The notes under the pieces were generated by a model, which worked only from the letters and a program-made list of their open reading frames with translations, did not search any database and was not told where the DNA came from. Made by a program: the position numbers and the translations under genes. From Anaerobaca sp035448545 (GTDB lineage Bacteria > Planctomycetota > Phycisphaerae > Sedimentisphaerales > Anaerobacaceae), in NCBI GenBank assembly GCA_035448545.1, contig DAOTJE010000008.1:62001-126000 (forward strand): 64,000 nucleotides of DNA, written 5' to 3'. Of this stretch, positions 7,971 to 15,909 are shown piece after piece (position 1 is the stretch's first letter; the number at the start of each line of letters is the position of its first letter).

Positions 7971-10253
7971 CTATCTGCGTGGCGTGGGGGCATAAGGTCC
8001 GGCGCCGCCCATCATCTCGTAAGGCGAGCCATAGGCGCCGCCGGGGCCGCCGACGCCCCCGCGAGAACGGAAGCCGCCTTTCTGGAACGACTTGAACGAC
8101 TGGGGCTCCTTCCGCTTCTCGGCGGAGATGAACTGGTACGTGGCCAGCAGGTCCTTGGACCAGTTGCGTGTCCCCACGGGCATATGCTCGATGGTCATCC
8201 CGTCGCGGGTATAGAGCATGTCATAGTAGACCCGCGGCTGGAGGCTGGGCTGCGTGCTCCAATCGCTCACCTCCAGCAGATCGACCAGGACCGTGTTGGT
8301 GCTGTAGTCGATCAGTTCGGGTTTGATTGCGGCGTCGGCCGGGTTCACCGGCGTCTGGTACATGGGCATTCCCGCCGGCCCGCCGTAAGGGCCTGCCGCA
8401 TAGGGGCCCATGCCGAGCATCTCCCGACCCATCGGAGCGCCGGTGATCCTGCCGCCGGGAGCCATCAGGAGGTCCGTCCTCTTCGGTTTCTCTTCCTTCG
8501 GCTCCATCTCTTTGCCGATCACGTCGCCCGGACGGACCTGGAAGTCCTCGGTACGCCAGTAGCCCAGCATGTAGCGGGCCACCTCCACCGTCGCCGTCGT
8601 CTGGCGGTCCTGCACGTCCTTGGCGAAGAAGTAGAGCCGCCTGGGAACGCTCACCGGGTCGGTGACCTTCGAGAATTCACTCCAGAGAATCACCTGGTCT
8701 TTTTTGTCGGCGTCGCGCGGGTCCAGCTTGTCCGTTCCGGCCACAGGATTGAACACGCCCAGGCGAATACGATAGCGGTACGTCCCGCCGGGTTCCATCG
8801 TGTCGTCAAAAGCCCAGAACAGCAAGGGGTCCTTCATCTTCGAGAGGTCCGTGGTGTAGTTCATCGCGGCCTGTGCGAACTCGTAGTATACCTCGTCCGT
8901 CGTCGGTTGCAGTCTCATGGTACCATCCATGGGATATCCGCCGTACGCACCGAGGGCCGGATCGTACGCCGCGTCGCCCGGACCGCGGCGGCCGGTACGG
9001 GCCCCCCGTTGGCGCGCGTCAGGCGCCATCGGGTCCATCCCCATTCCCGGAGCCGTCGACCGCGTTCGCGCGCCTCTGGCGCTGCGATCCCGGGTGCCGC
9101 CGGCGCCGCCGTAGCCGCCGTACAGATCGCCGGCCCCGCCGCCCATGGTGGTGTCGCGCCGCCGGCCGCCGGCGCCGCCGGTCGCGGCGGTTCCTCCGGT
9201 GCGAATGGTCTCCCGACGACCGCCGCCGGTGTCGGCCTCCTGGCGATCCCGCTGCTCTTCGCGCTCCTTGCGCTTCTCATCGGCCTCGATCTTCCGCTGA
9301 ACCTCTTTGAACTTGGTGTAATAGGTGGGAGGGAACCATTCTTCCTCGGCCGAGGCGATCTGGTAGGCCTCGGGCTGGAGCAACGCCATGGTGACGAACT
9401 TGTCGGCGTATTGCATCATCCGAACGCCCAGACCTCCCGGGGGCAGGTCCTTGACGTTCTCCACGATCTGAAACAGATTTCGGTTGGCTTCGATCCGACT
9501 GCGCGGCACGTCCACCCAGTCGCTCCAGGTTCCGTCGTCCAGCAGAGTCTGCCGCTGGAGGTGGACGGCGGCGAACTTCGGATTGGCCAGGCACGGGTCC
9601 CGCCAGGCCTGTTTCGCCACTTCCGTTCCGGCAAAATACGCGTGGAATTGCCGGTACAGCTCGGCCACGTTGAACTTGGCCTCCACGGTTACCAGATCGA
9701 TGTCGTTGGGCTCGGTTTCCACGCTGTCATAGGTGCGCTGGGGGGTCACCTCCTCCAACGGCACATACGCCGCCGCACGAATATGGCTGACCGCGACGTC
9801 GGTTACCGGCCCGATGCGGGGCAGTGCGTACCGGGGACGATCGTCCGGCGACGGCGCGATGGTCTCTTTCGCCGCCAGCTCCGAGCTCATGAAGCCCAGC
9901 GGAGACCGCAGCAGATCCAGAAAGCTCTCCGGCGTGGGTCGGCCCACGAACACCTTGGAGACCACCGGGTCGTTCGGATCGATTGGTCCGGTGAGCTTGG
10001 GAACATATGTGACTTTCTTCGCATTTGTTCCGGTCCCGCTCTGCAGCTGAAGCGCCAGTACTTCGGCCTTCTTCTGAATGGCCGCGTCGATCTGTCCCGG
10101 GCTGTAGGTCTTGCCGTCATACGGAACGCCGTTGGGGCTGAAGATCACTTTCGTGAAGAACAGCCAGATACAGAACGCCCCGACGATGACCAGCACGATC
10201 TTCTCCACGTGATTTTCGCAGAACCGTCCGATTTTCCCCAGTAATTCTCGCAT
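7971..10253 (-). CDS. Membrane-anchored Gly/Arg-rich protein of the pilus operon
   Basis: No family is recognised. This 760-residue protein has one N-terminal membrane helix (about 19-38, IVLVIVGAFCIWLFF), so the bulk should be periplasmic. Order after the anchor: a charged and beta-rich region (40-310), an acidic/basic coiled-coil-like stretch (about 310-345, rich in K, E, R), a long low-complexity Gly/Arg/Thr linker (about 345-445), a folded beta-rich domain (about 455-690) and a Gly/Pro/Tyr-rich tail. It is third in a minus-strand operon after a PilM-PilN fusion and another bitopic protein, so by position it could replace PilO or PilP in linking the inner-membrane platform to the secretin. 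That is inference from order and topology only. Confidence 0.8.
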   Translation of the reverse strand: MRELLGKIGRFCENHVEKIVLVIVGAFCIWLFFTKVIFSPNGVPYDGKTYSPGQIDAAIQKKAEVLALQLQSGTGTNAKKVTYVPKLTGPIDPNDPVVSKVFVGRPTPESFLDLLRSPLGFMSSELAAKETIAPSPDDRPRYALPRIGPVTDVAVSHIRAAAYVPLEEVTPQRTYDSVETEPNDIDLVTVEAKFNVAELYRQFHAYFAGTEVAKQAWRDPCLANPKFAAVHLQRQTLLDDGTWSDWVDVPRSRIEANRNLFQIVENVKDLPPGGLGVRMMQYADKFVTMALLQPEAYQIASAEEEWFPPTYYTKFKEVQRKIEADEKRKEREEQRDRQEADTGGGRRETIRTGGTAATGGAGGRRRDTTMGGGAGDLYGGYGGAGGTRDRSARGARTRSTAPGMGMDPMAPDARQRGARTGRRGPGDAAYDPALGAYGGYPMDGTMRLQPTTDEVYYEFAQAAMNYTTDLSKMKDPLLFWAFDDTMEPGGTYRYRIRLGVFNPVAGTDKLDPRDADKKDQVILWSEFSKVTDPVSVPRRLYFFAKDVQDRQTTATVEVARYMLGYWRTEDFQVRPGDVIGKEMEPKEEKPKRTDLLMAPGGRITGAPMGREMLGMGPYAAGPYGGPAGMPMYQTPVNPADAAIKPELIDYSTNTVLVDLLEVSDWSTQPSLQPRVYYDMLYTRDGMTIEHMPVGTRNWSKDLLATYQFISAEKRKEPQSFKSFQKGGFRSRGGVGGPGGAYGSPYEMMGGAGPYAPTPRR

Positions 10254-10298
10254 ATAGCTGATCCCGCTATCCGATTCCGTCGCCGTAGATTGATTCGA

Positions 10299-11678
10299 TT
10301 ACCCTTCCGACTCTTCCTCGCCTTTCAGCTCGTCCTTGACCTGTTTGGGTATGATCTCCAGGAACGCCGGCGTCCTGGGTAAGACGTACTCGCAGATCAG
10401 GTCCAGTTCGACGACGGGCTTGTCGCCGTAGCGATAGAAGTAGTGGGTGTAACTGTCCTTCTCGACCTGGCTGATGCTTGTTTCAAGAATGCTGATCTGA
10501 TTGTGCTCGTAGGTCTGTTCCGGCTGATCGCCGTAAAAACCTCGGAACTTGTGAGGCTTGGCGGTGCACAGCTGCGTCATGAAGGGCACGACCTGCGTCG
10601 CGTCGATGACGACCTTCACGTCGAACTGCACCACGTCGATTCCGGTCGGATCGTCCATGGGCAGGGTCGTGAATCGACCCGTGCAGGGCGTGGTCAGGGC
10701 GTCCTTGATGCCGGTGACGTACGTGGGGTTCTCGGTCTCCTTGGACCGTCGCGTGAAGGCGCCGCGCCGACCCCGCATCGCCCGATTCTTCTTGAGCGTG
10801 AAGTCCACGCTCATCAGCCGTTTGACCGGGGCCGCGATGACGCTCTGGGCCCCTTGATTCATCTGCTGGATCGAGGTGAACACGTCCTCGATGATCCAGT
10901 ATCCGATCTGCCAGTACCAGCAGTCCTGGTACGCCTTGTCTTTGTTCTCAAACGTCCAGTCGTTCCAGTAGGCGTAGCCTGCCACTTCGACCGGACTGGC
11001 GTAGACGCGGAACGCCTTGGCCCGATCCAGGCAGATCTGCTCGACGATCTTCTTGTCCGTTTCCGTGACGATGCCCAGACTCTGTCCGCGTCCCAGCATG
11101 CCGCCCCCGCCGTACAGGTCCATGCCGCCCCCGTAGGGAGCCCCGCCGTACGCCCCTTCTCCATAAGCGCCCCCCATGCCCGTCCGAAGCGTGCTGCGCG
11201 GCGCCGTCTTCAGGGCCGCCTGAATCTCGGATCGGGTGGGACACGCTCCCGCATTGACGTTCTCGAGAAGGCGATCGATGGCCGTGCGATAGGTCTGTCC
11301 GAATCGTTCGAACAACACGCGCGAGGTCTCGTTCGTGTCCGGCCCGAAGATGTCATACCGCAGCAGTTCCCGCTGGACCGCCTGCGCGATCAGTGCCTCG
11401 ATGGCATTGACGTCTGCGGCACGCGCCTCGATTTCCGCCCGCATGATCTCCGCCTCGGCGGCGGAGTTGACGTCGCGGATCAGGCTGTCCACGGTCTTGC
11501 CCATGCGAAGGCTCTGCTCCTCGACCGTCTTGCGGAGCCGGGCCCCCAGAATGCGCGTGGGGATCAGCAGCAACAGCGCGACGATGGCGATGAGGATCGG
11601 CACGAGCAGCGCCAGGTTGTTCTTGAGGAAACTGAGCTTCTTCAGGATGTCCTTGATGTTGACGTTCGGTGCTTTCAT
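10299..11678 (-). CDS. Bitopic PilO-position protein with Gly/Tyr-rich insert
   Basis: No family is recognised. It has 459 residues with one N-terminal membrane helix (about 21-43) followed by a likely coiled coil (about 45-110) and a glycine/tyrosine-rich insert (about 165-200). The C-terminal half (about 240-440) looks like a mixed alpha/beta periplasmic domain. This layout (short cytoplasmic tail, anchor, coiled coil, compact periplasmic domain) is that of PilO/GspM-type alignment proteins, and the gene sits directly after the PilM-PilN fusion with 20 bases between them, but I see no sequence motif proving homology. The next gene follows after 45 bases. It probably belongs to the same inner-membrane complex. 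Confidence 0.8.
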   Translation of the reverse strand: MKAPNVNIKDILKKLSFLKNNLALLVPILIAIVALLLLIPTRILGARLRKTVEEQSLRMGKTVDSLIRDVNSAAEAEIMRAEIEARAADVNAIEALIAQAVQRELLRYDIFGPDTNETSRVLFERFGQTYRTAIDRLLENVNAGACPTRSEIQAALKTAPRSTLRTGMGGAYGEGAYGGAPYGGGMDLYGGGGMLGRGQSLGIVTETDKKIVEQICLDRAKAFRVYASPVEVAGYAYWNDWTFENKDKAYQDCWYWQIGYWIIEDVFTSIQQMNQGAQSVIAAPVKRLMSVDFTLKKNRAMRGRRGAFTRRSKETENPTYVTGIKDALTTPCTGRFTTLPMDDPTGIDVVQFDVKVVIDATQVVPFMTQLCTAKPHKFRGFYGDQPEQTYEHNQISILETSISQVEKDSYTHYFYRYGDKPVVELDLICEYVLPRTPAFLEIIPKQVKDELKGEEESEG

Positions 11679-11698
11679 CGGGACCTCACGCGTCTTCT

Positions 11699-13990
11699 CT
11701 AATAGGGTTCCATCGCGTCACCGCCGCTGCTGCGTCTGCGGGAGCCGCCGCCTCTTGCCGGAGCGCTCTCCTTGACGCCTTTGATCTCAGGCGCATGATC
11801 CCACTTGAGCTTGAAGTCAAGCTGGAACCACGAATCGTGCACGATCAGCTGTTTCTTGCCCAGCAGATCCACGCGGGGCTTGCCGTCCGCGTCGAGGACG
11901 GGTTCGGCATCGATCCGTTCTCGTGTAAGGGGGTCCACCAGGATTTCGATTCCCGCACTTCCGGCCGCGTCCAGCAGGAGGGGAGACCGGCCGGTGGTTC
12001 GGCTGGCACTGTTGGTCTTGTCGGGAATGACCTCGACCTCTCCGATGCCGAGAGGCACCGTTTCCCATTCGATCACGGCGTACTCAAAGCGGAAGTGATC
12101 GGCATCCTTCTTGTACAGCTCGAACGGACAGTTCGAGTCGGTCACGGCGTCGAGATTCGCCATGCGTGTGACGAAGCCCCACCGAGAGGGATTGTTGGTC
12201 ACATTGGGCGGGTCCACCAGGGCACCGATGTTCTCGTAGGGGCTGAACCCGACGATACTGACGACGAAACCGGGTGTCTTCTTCTCCTCCGTGGATTTCC
12301 CAAATCCGGCCATGCCGGCGTATCGGTCTCCGTAGATGGCCATCAGTTCGGCCATCACGCTGTCGGGGGTGGAGCCGTCCTCGCCTTCCATCGCCAGTTG
12401 GCTGTCGCGCATCATCGCGTCCTTGCGCATCGTGGCGGTCTGGCCGAACTGGGCGGTCTCCAGGTCGTCGCTGAAGAACACCGAGATGCCGGTGAGGATC
12501 AACTGCTTGCGCTTGGGTCGCGGGATGCTCTTGACCCGTTCGGCGTCGCCGCGCTCGTAGGCCAGGAACAGGTCCCGCTGATCGGGCGTGTTCTCGGCGT
12601 TGGGCAACGCCGCCAGGATCAGGTTGTACAGGTGCGGGACGACCTCGCGATACTTGAACGGAGCCAGAAGCGTCTCTGTCTTGGTGTTATACGTCTGCTT
12701 CTCGGTTTCGAAGTTGCTCTTGACCTCCTGGGCGCTCTGGGCTTTTGTGACCACCCGCTTGATCGCCGCACGGTTCTGCTCGCTCCGCGCGTAGCTGACG
12801 CGATCGAGGCCGATGCGCCCCAGGCACATCAGCGAGACGATCAGGAGCATGACCGCCGCTCCGATGAAGTACTTGGTCTTGTTCGCCCAGGCCATCGACC
12901 GTGCCACGCTCGTCGGCAGGAGGTTGCTCTCGATGCGGGCCATGCCCAGGCCCTGGAGGCCGAGGCCGTAAACGACGCCGAAGTCCGCCACGCTTTCGTG
13001 GAACTTGGCGCTGGAAAGCCCCGGCGCGATGACCGCTTTCTTGAAGGCTTCCGGCTTCTCGACCGGGATTTGGACCGTCTGCTGGAGATATTTGGTCAGC
13101 CCGCGAAGCCGCGTGCCGCCACCCATGGCGATGACGCGGGTGAGTTTCACGTCGGGGTTGGAGCTGGTGTAGAACCCCAGCGACCGCTGGACTTCTGCGG
13201 CCCAGTCGGTGAAGACCGGACGCATCGCCTGGAAGATCTGGCGGGCGTACCGGCTGACCGGGGCGGTCCGTTTGAGCTTCTCGGCCTTCTCCGGGCTCAG
13301 CCGGAACGTCTCGGCGATGGCCTGCGTGAACGCGTTGCCGCCCATCAGAATGCAACGCTGCCAGACGTTCGACTTCGTGCACACGACCAGATCGGTGCTG
13401 TCGGCGCCGACGTTGACGATAACCGTCGCCCGATTGTCCGACCGGACCAGATCGGGCCGGTCGAACAGCAGGTAGTTGTATAACGCCATCGGCGCCATCT
13501 GAACGTAGCTGACCTGGAGGTCCTCCCGCTCGAAGTGCTCTATCTCCGCTTCGACCACCTCGTTCTTGATCGCGAAGATTCCCACCTTCTGCTCCGGACT
13601 GTCCGGCTCTGTCATCATGACAAAGTCCCATTGGACTTCGCTCATGTCGAACGGGATCTGCTGGGCGGCCTCGAACTTGACGATCTCGGGAAGACGTTTC
13701 TGCTCCACCGGCGGGAGGGTCACAAAGCGTGCGAAGCTGTTCTGACTCGGCACGGAAACGATCAGCGGGTCATAGCTGACGTCGTTGCGCTGGACGAACT
13801 GCCGCAGCGTGATGGCGATCAGTTCATCCCGCTCGGCCGCACTGACACCGCTGCTGGACAGAATCTTGCCGTGAGGAATATGATCGAAGCCGATGACCTG
13901 GACCATGTCTCCGGCCGCCGCCAAGTGCAGGGCCTTCAGAGACGTATTGCCCAAGTCAACCGCCCAAACCGCATCCGATGCTGCTGCCAT
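11699..13990 (-). CDS. PilM-PilN fusion, type IV pilus/type II secretion platform protein
   Basis: This is a 763-residue protein. Residues 1-350 are PilM-like, an actin-fold ATPase relative: AVDLGNTSLKAL at 10-21 (phosphate-1 loop), IVNVGADSTD at 191-200 (phosphate-2) and GGGTRLRGL at 290-298 (adenosine loop). It then continues with IESNLLP (353-359), the segment with which PilN proteins begin, followed by one membrane helix (about 374-394), a coiled coil and a long periplasmic part ending in a basic, Gly/Ser-rich tail. PilM and PilN normally bind each other as separate proteins, so here the pair is covalently joined. Strong GGGAGG precedes the ATG. First gene of a three-gene operon ending at 7971; divergent from mtaB. 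Confidence 0.85.
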   Translation of the reverse strand: MAAASDAVWAVDLGNTSLKALHLAAAGDMVQVIGFDHIPHGKILSSSGVSAAERDELIAITLRQFVQRNDVSYDPLIVSVPSQNSFARFVTLPPVEQKRLPEIVKFEAAQQIPFDMSEVQWDFVMMTEPDSPEQKVGIFAIKNEVVEAEIEHFEREDLQVSYVQMAPMALYNYLLFDRPDLVRSDNRATVIVNVGADSTDLVVCTKSNVWQRCILMGGNAFTQAIAETFRLSPEKAEKLKRTAPVSRYARQIFQAMRPVFTDWAAEVQRSLGFYTSSNPDVKLTRVIAMGGGTRLRGLTKYLQQTVQIPVEKPEAFKKAVIAPGLSSAKFHESVADFGVVYGLGLQGLGMARIESNLLPTSVARSMAWANKTKYFIGAAVMLLIVSLMCLGRIGLDRVSYARSEQNRAAIKRVVTKAQSAQEVKSNFETEKQTYNTKTETLLAPFKYREVVPHLYNLILAALPNAENTPDQRDLFLAYERGDAERVKSIPRPKRKQLILTGISVFFSDDLETAQFGQTATMRKDAMMRDSQLAMEGEDGSTPDSVMAELMAIYGDRYAGMAGFGKSTEEKKTPGFVVSIVGFSPYENIGALVDPPNVTNNPSRWGFVTRMANLDAVTDSNCPFELYKKDADHFRFEYAVIEWETVPLGIGEVEVIPDKTNSASRTTGRSPLLLDAAGSAGIEILVDPLTRERIDAEPVLDADGKPRVDLLGKKQLIVHDSWFQLDFKLKWDHAPEIKGVKESAPARGGGSRRRSSGGDAMEPY

Positions 13991-14032
13991 AACGAACCTC
14001 CCGCTTATCGGCCTGCGTACCGCCAGTTAGTC

Positions 14033-14061
14033 TTGTAAACAGCTCTCAACAGTCTTACCAT
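14033..14061 (+). promoter_or_regulatory. Possible promoter of mtaB
   Basis: TTGTAA (14033-14038), a 17-base spacer and TACCAT (14056-14061). It would start transcription only a few bases before the ATG at 14073, giving a nearly leaderless message, so it is tentative. Confidence 0.3.
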
Positions 14062-14069
14062 TGTACCAC
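14061..14069 (-). promoter_or_regulatory. Extended -10 promoter of the PilM operon
   Basis: On the minus strand TGG-TACAAT is an extended -10 element. No good -35 lies upstream, which extended -10 promoters tolerate. The leader would be about 60 bases and ends with GGGAGG before the ATG at 13990. Confidence 0.4.
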
Positions 14070-14072
14070 ATC

Positions 14073-15461
14073 ATGGACAGATTTTCCATCTTGACACTCG
14101 GATGCAAGGTCAACCAGTACGAGAGCCAGCAGATTCGCGAGCTTCTCGAACGGCTCGGCCTTGCTGCGGCCGATGTCACACAGTTACCGGACCTGGTGGT
14201 CGTCAATACCTGCTGCGTGACGCACACCGCCTCGGCCAAGAGCCGGCACCTGGTACATCAGGCGCTGCGCCACGGGCCGAAAGCCGTCGTCGTCTGCGGC
14301 TGCCTGCCCATCGCCCCTTGCGATGAACTCCAACCTGTCGAGGAGAACGTCCATGTTGTGAAGGACCGATCCGATCTTGCCGGAACGCTGCAACGCCTGA
14401 TCGAGACCTTTCGAACCACCCCAGATGCAGAGAACCTCGGGCCATCCTCCAGGAACAAGCCCATTAGACCAGAAAAAGACCCCAAAGTCAAGCGCAAAAA
14501 CGACTTATGTCCGCCTCTGGAATTGCTGCCCCTTTCCCGCTTTTGTGGCCAGACCCGGGCCTTCCTCAAGATTCAGGACGGCTGCGACGGATTCTGCGCC
14601 TACTGCATTATACCCGCTACGCGTCCGAAGGTTCACAGCAATGCGCCGGAGAAAGTCCTGGCCGAGGCCGAGGCCCTCGTCGGCGCCGGGCACAAGGAGA
14701 TCGTCGTAACAGGGGTGCACATTGGGGCTTACGGCCAGACCACGGTGCGAAGGAGACACTGGCCGACCGCGGAGAACGACCATCTGCCTGCGCTTCTCGA
14801 CAGGCTGGCCCGAATCGATGGCCTGGCGCGGATACGTGTCAGTTCGCTCGATCCGGCCGACGTTACGGCCCGCCTGCTGGAGGTCTTCGCCCGCCACCGC
14901 AACATCATGCCTCACCTGCACCTGTCGCTTCAGTCCGGCTCCGATCGCGTTCTACATCGGATGTGCCGGCCGTACACCGCCGACGATTTCGTCGCGAAGG
15001 TCGAGTTGGCCAACAGCGTTCTCGACCGGCCGGCCATCACGACCGATATTATCGTCGGTTTCCCAGGTGAGACGGACGCCGACTTCCGCCGGACGCTCGA
15101 TCTGGCCCAGCGGGCCGGCTTCGCCAAGATGCACGTCTTCGCCTTTTCGCCTCGAAAGGGCACTGCCGCTGCCAGGATGCCCGAAAAGGTCCCGTCTGAA
15201 GTTAAGAAAGAGCGATCGCAAGTCCTGCGCGATCTCGACCACTGGCTCCAGAGCCAATTCCGCCGCCGCTTTCTCGGCCAGACCGCCCAAGTCCTCATCG
15301 AGAGCGCCGACGGCCGCCCCAGCGGCCGGGCCGAACGCTACTTCACCGTTCACCTGTTGTCCGATGGGTCTGCGGCAGCCAAACAGGTCCACACGAACGA
15401 CCTCGTCCGTGTCCGGCTCATCGAAGACACCGCCACCGCCGTCCTCGGCGTCCCGGCGTAG
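14073..15461 (+). CDS. mtaB: tRNA t6A37 methylthiotransferase MtaB
   Basis: This radical SAM methylthiotransferase adds a methylthio group to N6-threonylcarbamoyladenosine at position 37 of tRNAs reading ANN codons. It has 462 residues from ATG at 14073. The N-terminal UPF0004 domain supplies cluster ligands in LGCKVNQYE (Cys11), NTCCVT and VVCGCLP. The radical SAM motif is Cys171-x3-Cys175-x2-Cys178 (CDGFCAYC). A TRAM-like RNA-binding domain ends the protein. LGCKVNQYES and CIIP after the third radical SAM cysteine point to MtaB rather than MiaB or RimO. An insert rich in lysine and proline separates the first two domains. It stands alone, divergent from the pilus operon. Confidence 0.93.
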   Translation: MDRFSILTLGCKVNQYESQQIRELLERLGLAAADVTQLPDLVVVNTCCVTHTASAKSRHLVHQALRHGPKAVVVCGCLPIAPCDELQPVEENVHVVKDRSDLAGTLQRLIETFRTTPDAENLGPSSRNKPIRPEKDPKVKRKNDLCPPLELLPLSRFCGQTRAFLKIQDGCDGFCAYCIIPATRPKVHSNAPEKVLAEAEALVGAGHKEIVVTGVHIGAYGQTTVRRRHWPTAENDHLPALLDRLARIDGLARIRVSSLDPADVTARLLEVFARHRNIMPHLHLSLQSGSDRVLHRMCRPYTADDFVAKVELANSVLDRPAITTDIIVGFPGETDADFRRTLDLAQRAGFAKMHVFAFSPRKGTAAARMPEKVPSEVKKERSQVLRDLDHWLQSQFRRRFLGQTAQVLIESADGRPSGRAERYFTVHLLSDGSAAAKQVHTNDLVRVRLIEDTATAVLGVPA

Positions 15462-15797
15462 CCGCCAGCCCATTGACGCCGCCACCAACAGTCCAGATGC
15501 GCTCCCGACCCGCCCGTTTCACGGCTCGCGCCGACATTCCCCGTCCAAAACGAAGAAACCCGGCCTCAGTCGCATGCTGGATCGTGTACAGGGACTCTGG
15601 TAGAGCCAATCCCCCCGCGCCGCGGATTCCAAGCCGCCATTCACGCTCGAAGAACACCCCAAGAAACACCGGACACGTTTAATCCCCTCGCGGGGCCACA
15701 GGGAGGCGAGGACGGAAGAATTTCCCCGGGCGGTGTTGTTTCGCGGAAATTTTCTGCGATTCTGTAACGGGCTCCCGAAACTCCCGTCCATACCTGC
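15462..15797. other. Intergenic region with no recognised gene
   Basis: Between mtaB and the sigma-factor gene. Reading frames here show no family features, and no tRNA or clear promoter was seen. The last part leads into the long hairpin described next. Confidence 0.5.
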
Positions 15798-15853
15798 GGG
15801 GATCACGCCGGGCCCGTATGTGTCGCGCGGCGCAGGGCCCAAACGTGATCCCC
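15798..15853 (+). promoter_or_regulatory. Long imperfect inverted repeat upstream of ECF sigma gene
   Basis: GGGGATCACG (15798-15807) pairs perfectly with CGTGATCCCC (15844-15853), and inside it GGGCCC (15810-15815) pairs with GGGCCC (15835-15840) across a small internal loop, leaving a 19-base apical loop. It ends 56 bases before the ATG at 15910. It could be an mRNA leader structure or an operator for a dimeric regulator. There is no T tract, so a terminator is less likely. Confidence 0.5.
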
Positions 15854-15909
15854 CAACGGGGAATCTGCGAAACATCTCTTCGCCAGGGGCGTTGGACACA
15901 GCAAAGCCG

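Noticed and set aside
14005..14012. GCCGATAA on the minus strand upstream of the PilM gene, identical to a sigma-28 -10 element
   Set aside because: The -35 part (CTAA) is imperfect and the start site would fall inside the ribosome-binding site. An eight-base match is expected by chance about twice in a window this size.
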